Assembly (NCBI GenBank): GCA_945865705.1
Contig: CAMBEY010000142.1
Location: 1 to 7,607, forward strand
Length of the DNA stretch: 7,607 nt
Direction: 5' to 3'
Source of the DNA: Candidatus Sulfopaludibacter sp. SbA3
Lineage (GTDB): Bacteria; Acidobacteriota; Terriglobia; 2-12-FULL-54-10
The translations under genes and the position numbers were made by a program. How positions within the stretch are numbered: position 1 is the stretch's first letter; each line of letters begins with the position of its first letter. Below, one piece after another: positions 6,869 through 7,607 of this stretch. Under the pieces are notes generated by a model that was not told the DNA's origin, ran no database searches, and saw nothing but the letters and a program-made list of their open reading frames with translations.

Positions 6869-7607
6869 CTAAATATTAAACCAAGGCGTAACCCAGATGT
6901 ACTTGATGCGGAACAACAGCCGCAGAACCATCTTCATCGGCAAGAGCAGCATCAGCACCAACAGCGCCTGCATGGTGATGTACTGCAGCAGCGTCATGCG
7001 CTCATAAACCTTGCGCGAAAACTCCGTCAGCAGGATCAACTTATGGCATCCCCAGGCCGACAAAGCCACATACGCGCCCATGGCTATCGCGCCGAAAACC
7101 ATTTTGCCCGGCATGCTGGTGATGCCCACCAAGTCATGCAAATCGCGGTTCAACTCAAACACCAGCCGGCTGTGATCCCAGGTCATGCCCGGCCAAAACC
7201 ACATCCAGCCTGGCCCGCGGATAAAGGTCCCGATGATGACCATCAGAACCCAGAGGCCGAGGAACCCGAAGTTGAAGGTCCACAGCGCGAAGCGGCGCTG
7301 CTTGTAAGTGTAGTAGCCGTTGCCCAGCGGGTTGATGTCGATATAGGGTATCGCCATCAGGCCGATGATGATGACCGTGGGCAGAATCACGCCGGCCATC
7401 CACGGATCAAAATAGACCAGCATCTCTTGCAGGCCCAGGAAGTACCACGGTGCCTTGGAAGGATTCATGGTCAAGCTGGGATTAGCCGGTTCTTCCAGCG
7501 GTGCATTCAGCGTGATCGACCAGATGAACAGAATGATGGTAACGATCAGGGCGGCCAGAAACTCGATGCGCAATAGGAATGGCCAAACATGAACTTCCTT
7601 CGGCCAC
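6869..7607 (-). CDS. Cytochrome b/b6-type subunit, C-terminal (subunit IV-like) part (5' end outside window)
   Basis: Quinol:cytochrome c reductase subunit that builds the C-terminal half of cytochrome b, including part of the quinol oxidation (Qo) site. The frame is open to the right edge (245 visible residues, stop TAG at 6869-6871). A TTG at 7571-7573 is not the real start: in-frame residues 'WPKEVHVWPFLLRIEF' precede it and belong to the family's usual N-terminal region. Hallmarks are 'PLEEPANP' (visible residues 36-43), 'KAPWYFLGLQE' (51-61) and 'YFDPW' (65-69). The Qo motif is APWY where mitochondrial-type proteins have PEWY. About five hydrophobic helices are visible (roughly 15-32, 69-87, 108-127, 169-193, 206-229), two more than the three of plastid PetD. 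Whether it is a separate subunit or fused to the heme-binding N-terminal cytochrome b half cannot be seen; a Rieske gene is expected further upstream. The next gene encodes the octaheme cytochrome. Confidence 0.93.
   Translation of the reverse strand, partial: WPKEVHVWPFLLRIEFLAALIVTIILFIWSITLNAPLEEPANPSLTMNPSKAPWYFLGLQEMLVYFDPWMAGVILPTVIIIGLMAIPYIDINPLGNGYYTYKQRRFALWTFNFGFLGLWVLMVIIGTFIRGPGWMWFWPGMTWDHSRLVFELNRDLHDLVGITSMPGKMVFGAIAMGAYVALSAWGCHKLILLTEFSRKVYERMTLLQYITMQALLVLMLLLPMKMVLRLLFRIKYIWVTPWFNI

Noticed and set aside
7571..7573. TTG as start of the cytochrome b part
   Set aside because: The frame stays open to the window edge and the preceding residues 'WPKEVHVWPFLL' belong to the conserved N-terminal region, so the real start is outside the window.
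6800..7576. A 258-codon plus-strand open frame antisense to the cytochrome b gene
   Set aside because: Its translation is rich in His, Gln, Asp and Arg without domain character, as expected opposite a hydrophobic membrane protein.

Overview
All convincing genes in this window lie on the minus strand, so it reads from right to left. The best lineage clue is the von Willebrand A protein at 2264-3328. Its layout is signal peptide, short beta domain with a 'D..G..V..L...DF.V.E.G..Q' pattern, VWA domain, then a C-terminal 'QYAIGY...DG.FR.I.I' tail. This matches the 'VWFA-related Acidobacterial' family, so an Acidobacteriota genome is likely. That is an inference from family knowledge; there is no rRNA or other marker here.

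Right part (3626-7607): a respiratory gene pair. At the right edge is the C-terminal half of a cytochrome b/b6-type subunit of a quinol:cytochrome c reductase, cut off by the window. It is followed, after a 123-bp gap, by a 1039-residue membrane-anchored c-type cytochrome with eight CxxCH heme sites. The cytochrome has an N-terminal membrane helix, a long coiled coil, a three-heme segment probably with bis-His ligation, and five successive mono-heme cytochrome c modules, each with its own 'NP...MP' distal-Met segment. Together they suggest a modified bc-type complex in which quinol electrons pass from cytochrome b (and a Rieske protein presumably encoded further right) into a chain of hemes in one polypeptide. 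The Qo motif reads APWY instead of PEWY, which fits a low-potential quinone such as menaquinone. A strong intrinsic terminator (3562-3600) closes this unit.

Middle (3329-3561): about 230 bp of intergenic DNA with no gene. It must hold the promoter of the next unit, but I see no convincing -35/-10 pair.

Left part (1-3328): two exported proteins in tandem. The first is the VWA protein. The second is a large secreted protein whose stop codon lies beyond the left edge: 729 visible codons with no stop, checked codon by codon. It has a signal peptide, a nidogen-like beta domain, a metallopeptidase-like domain and an Ig-like domain. Its putative zinc site reads QEAGH where a peptidase would have HExxH, so it may be a non-catalytic relative.

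No tRNA, rRNA, CRISPR array, insertion sequence or attachment site was seen. Plus-strand reading frames, including one of 440 codons antisense to the cytochrome, look like shadows of the minus-strand genes.
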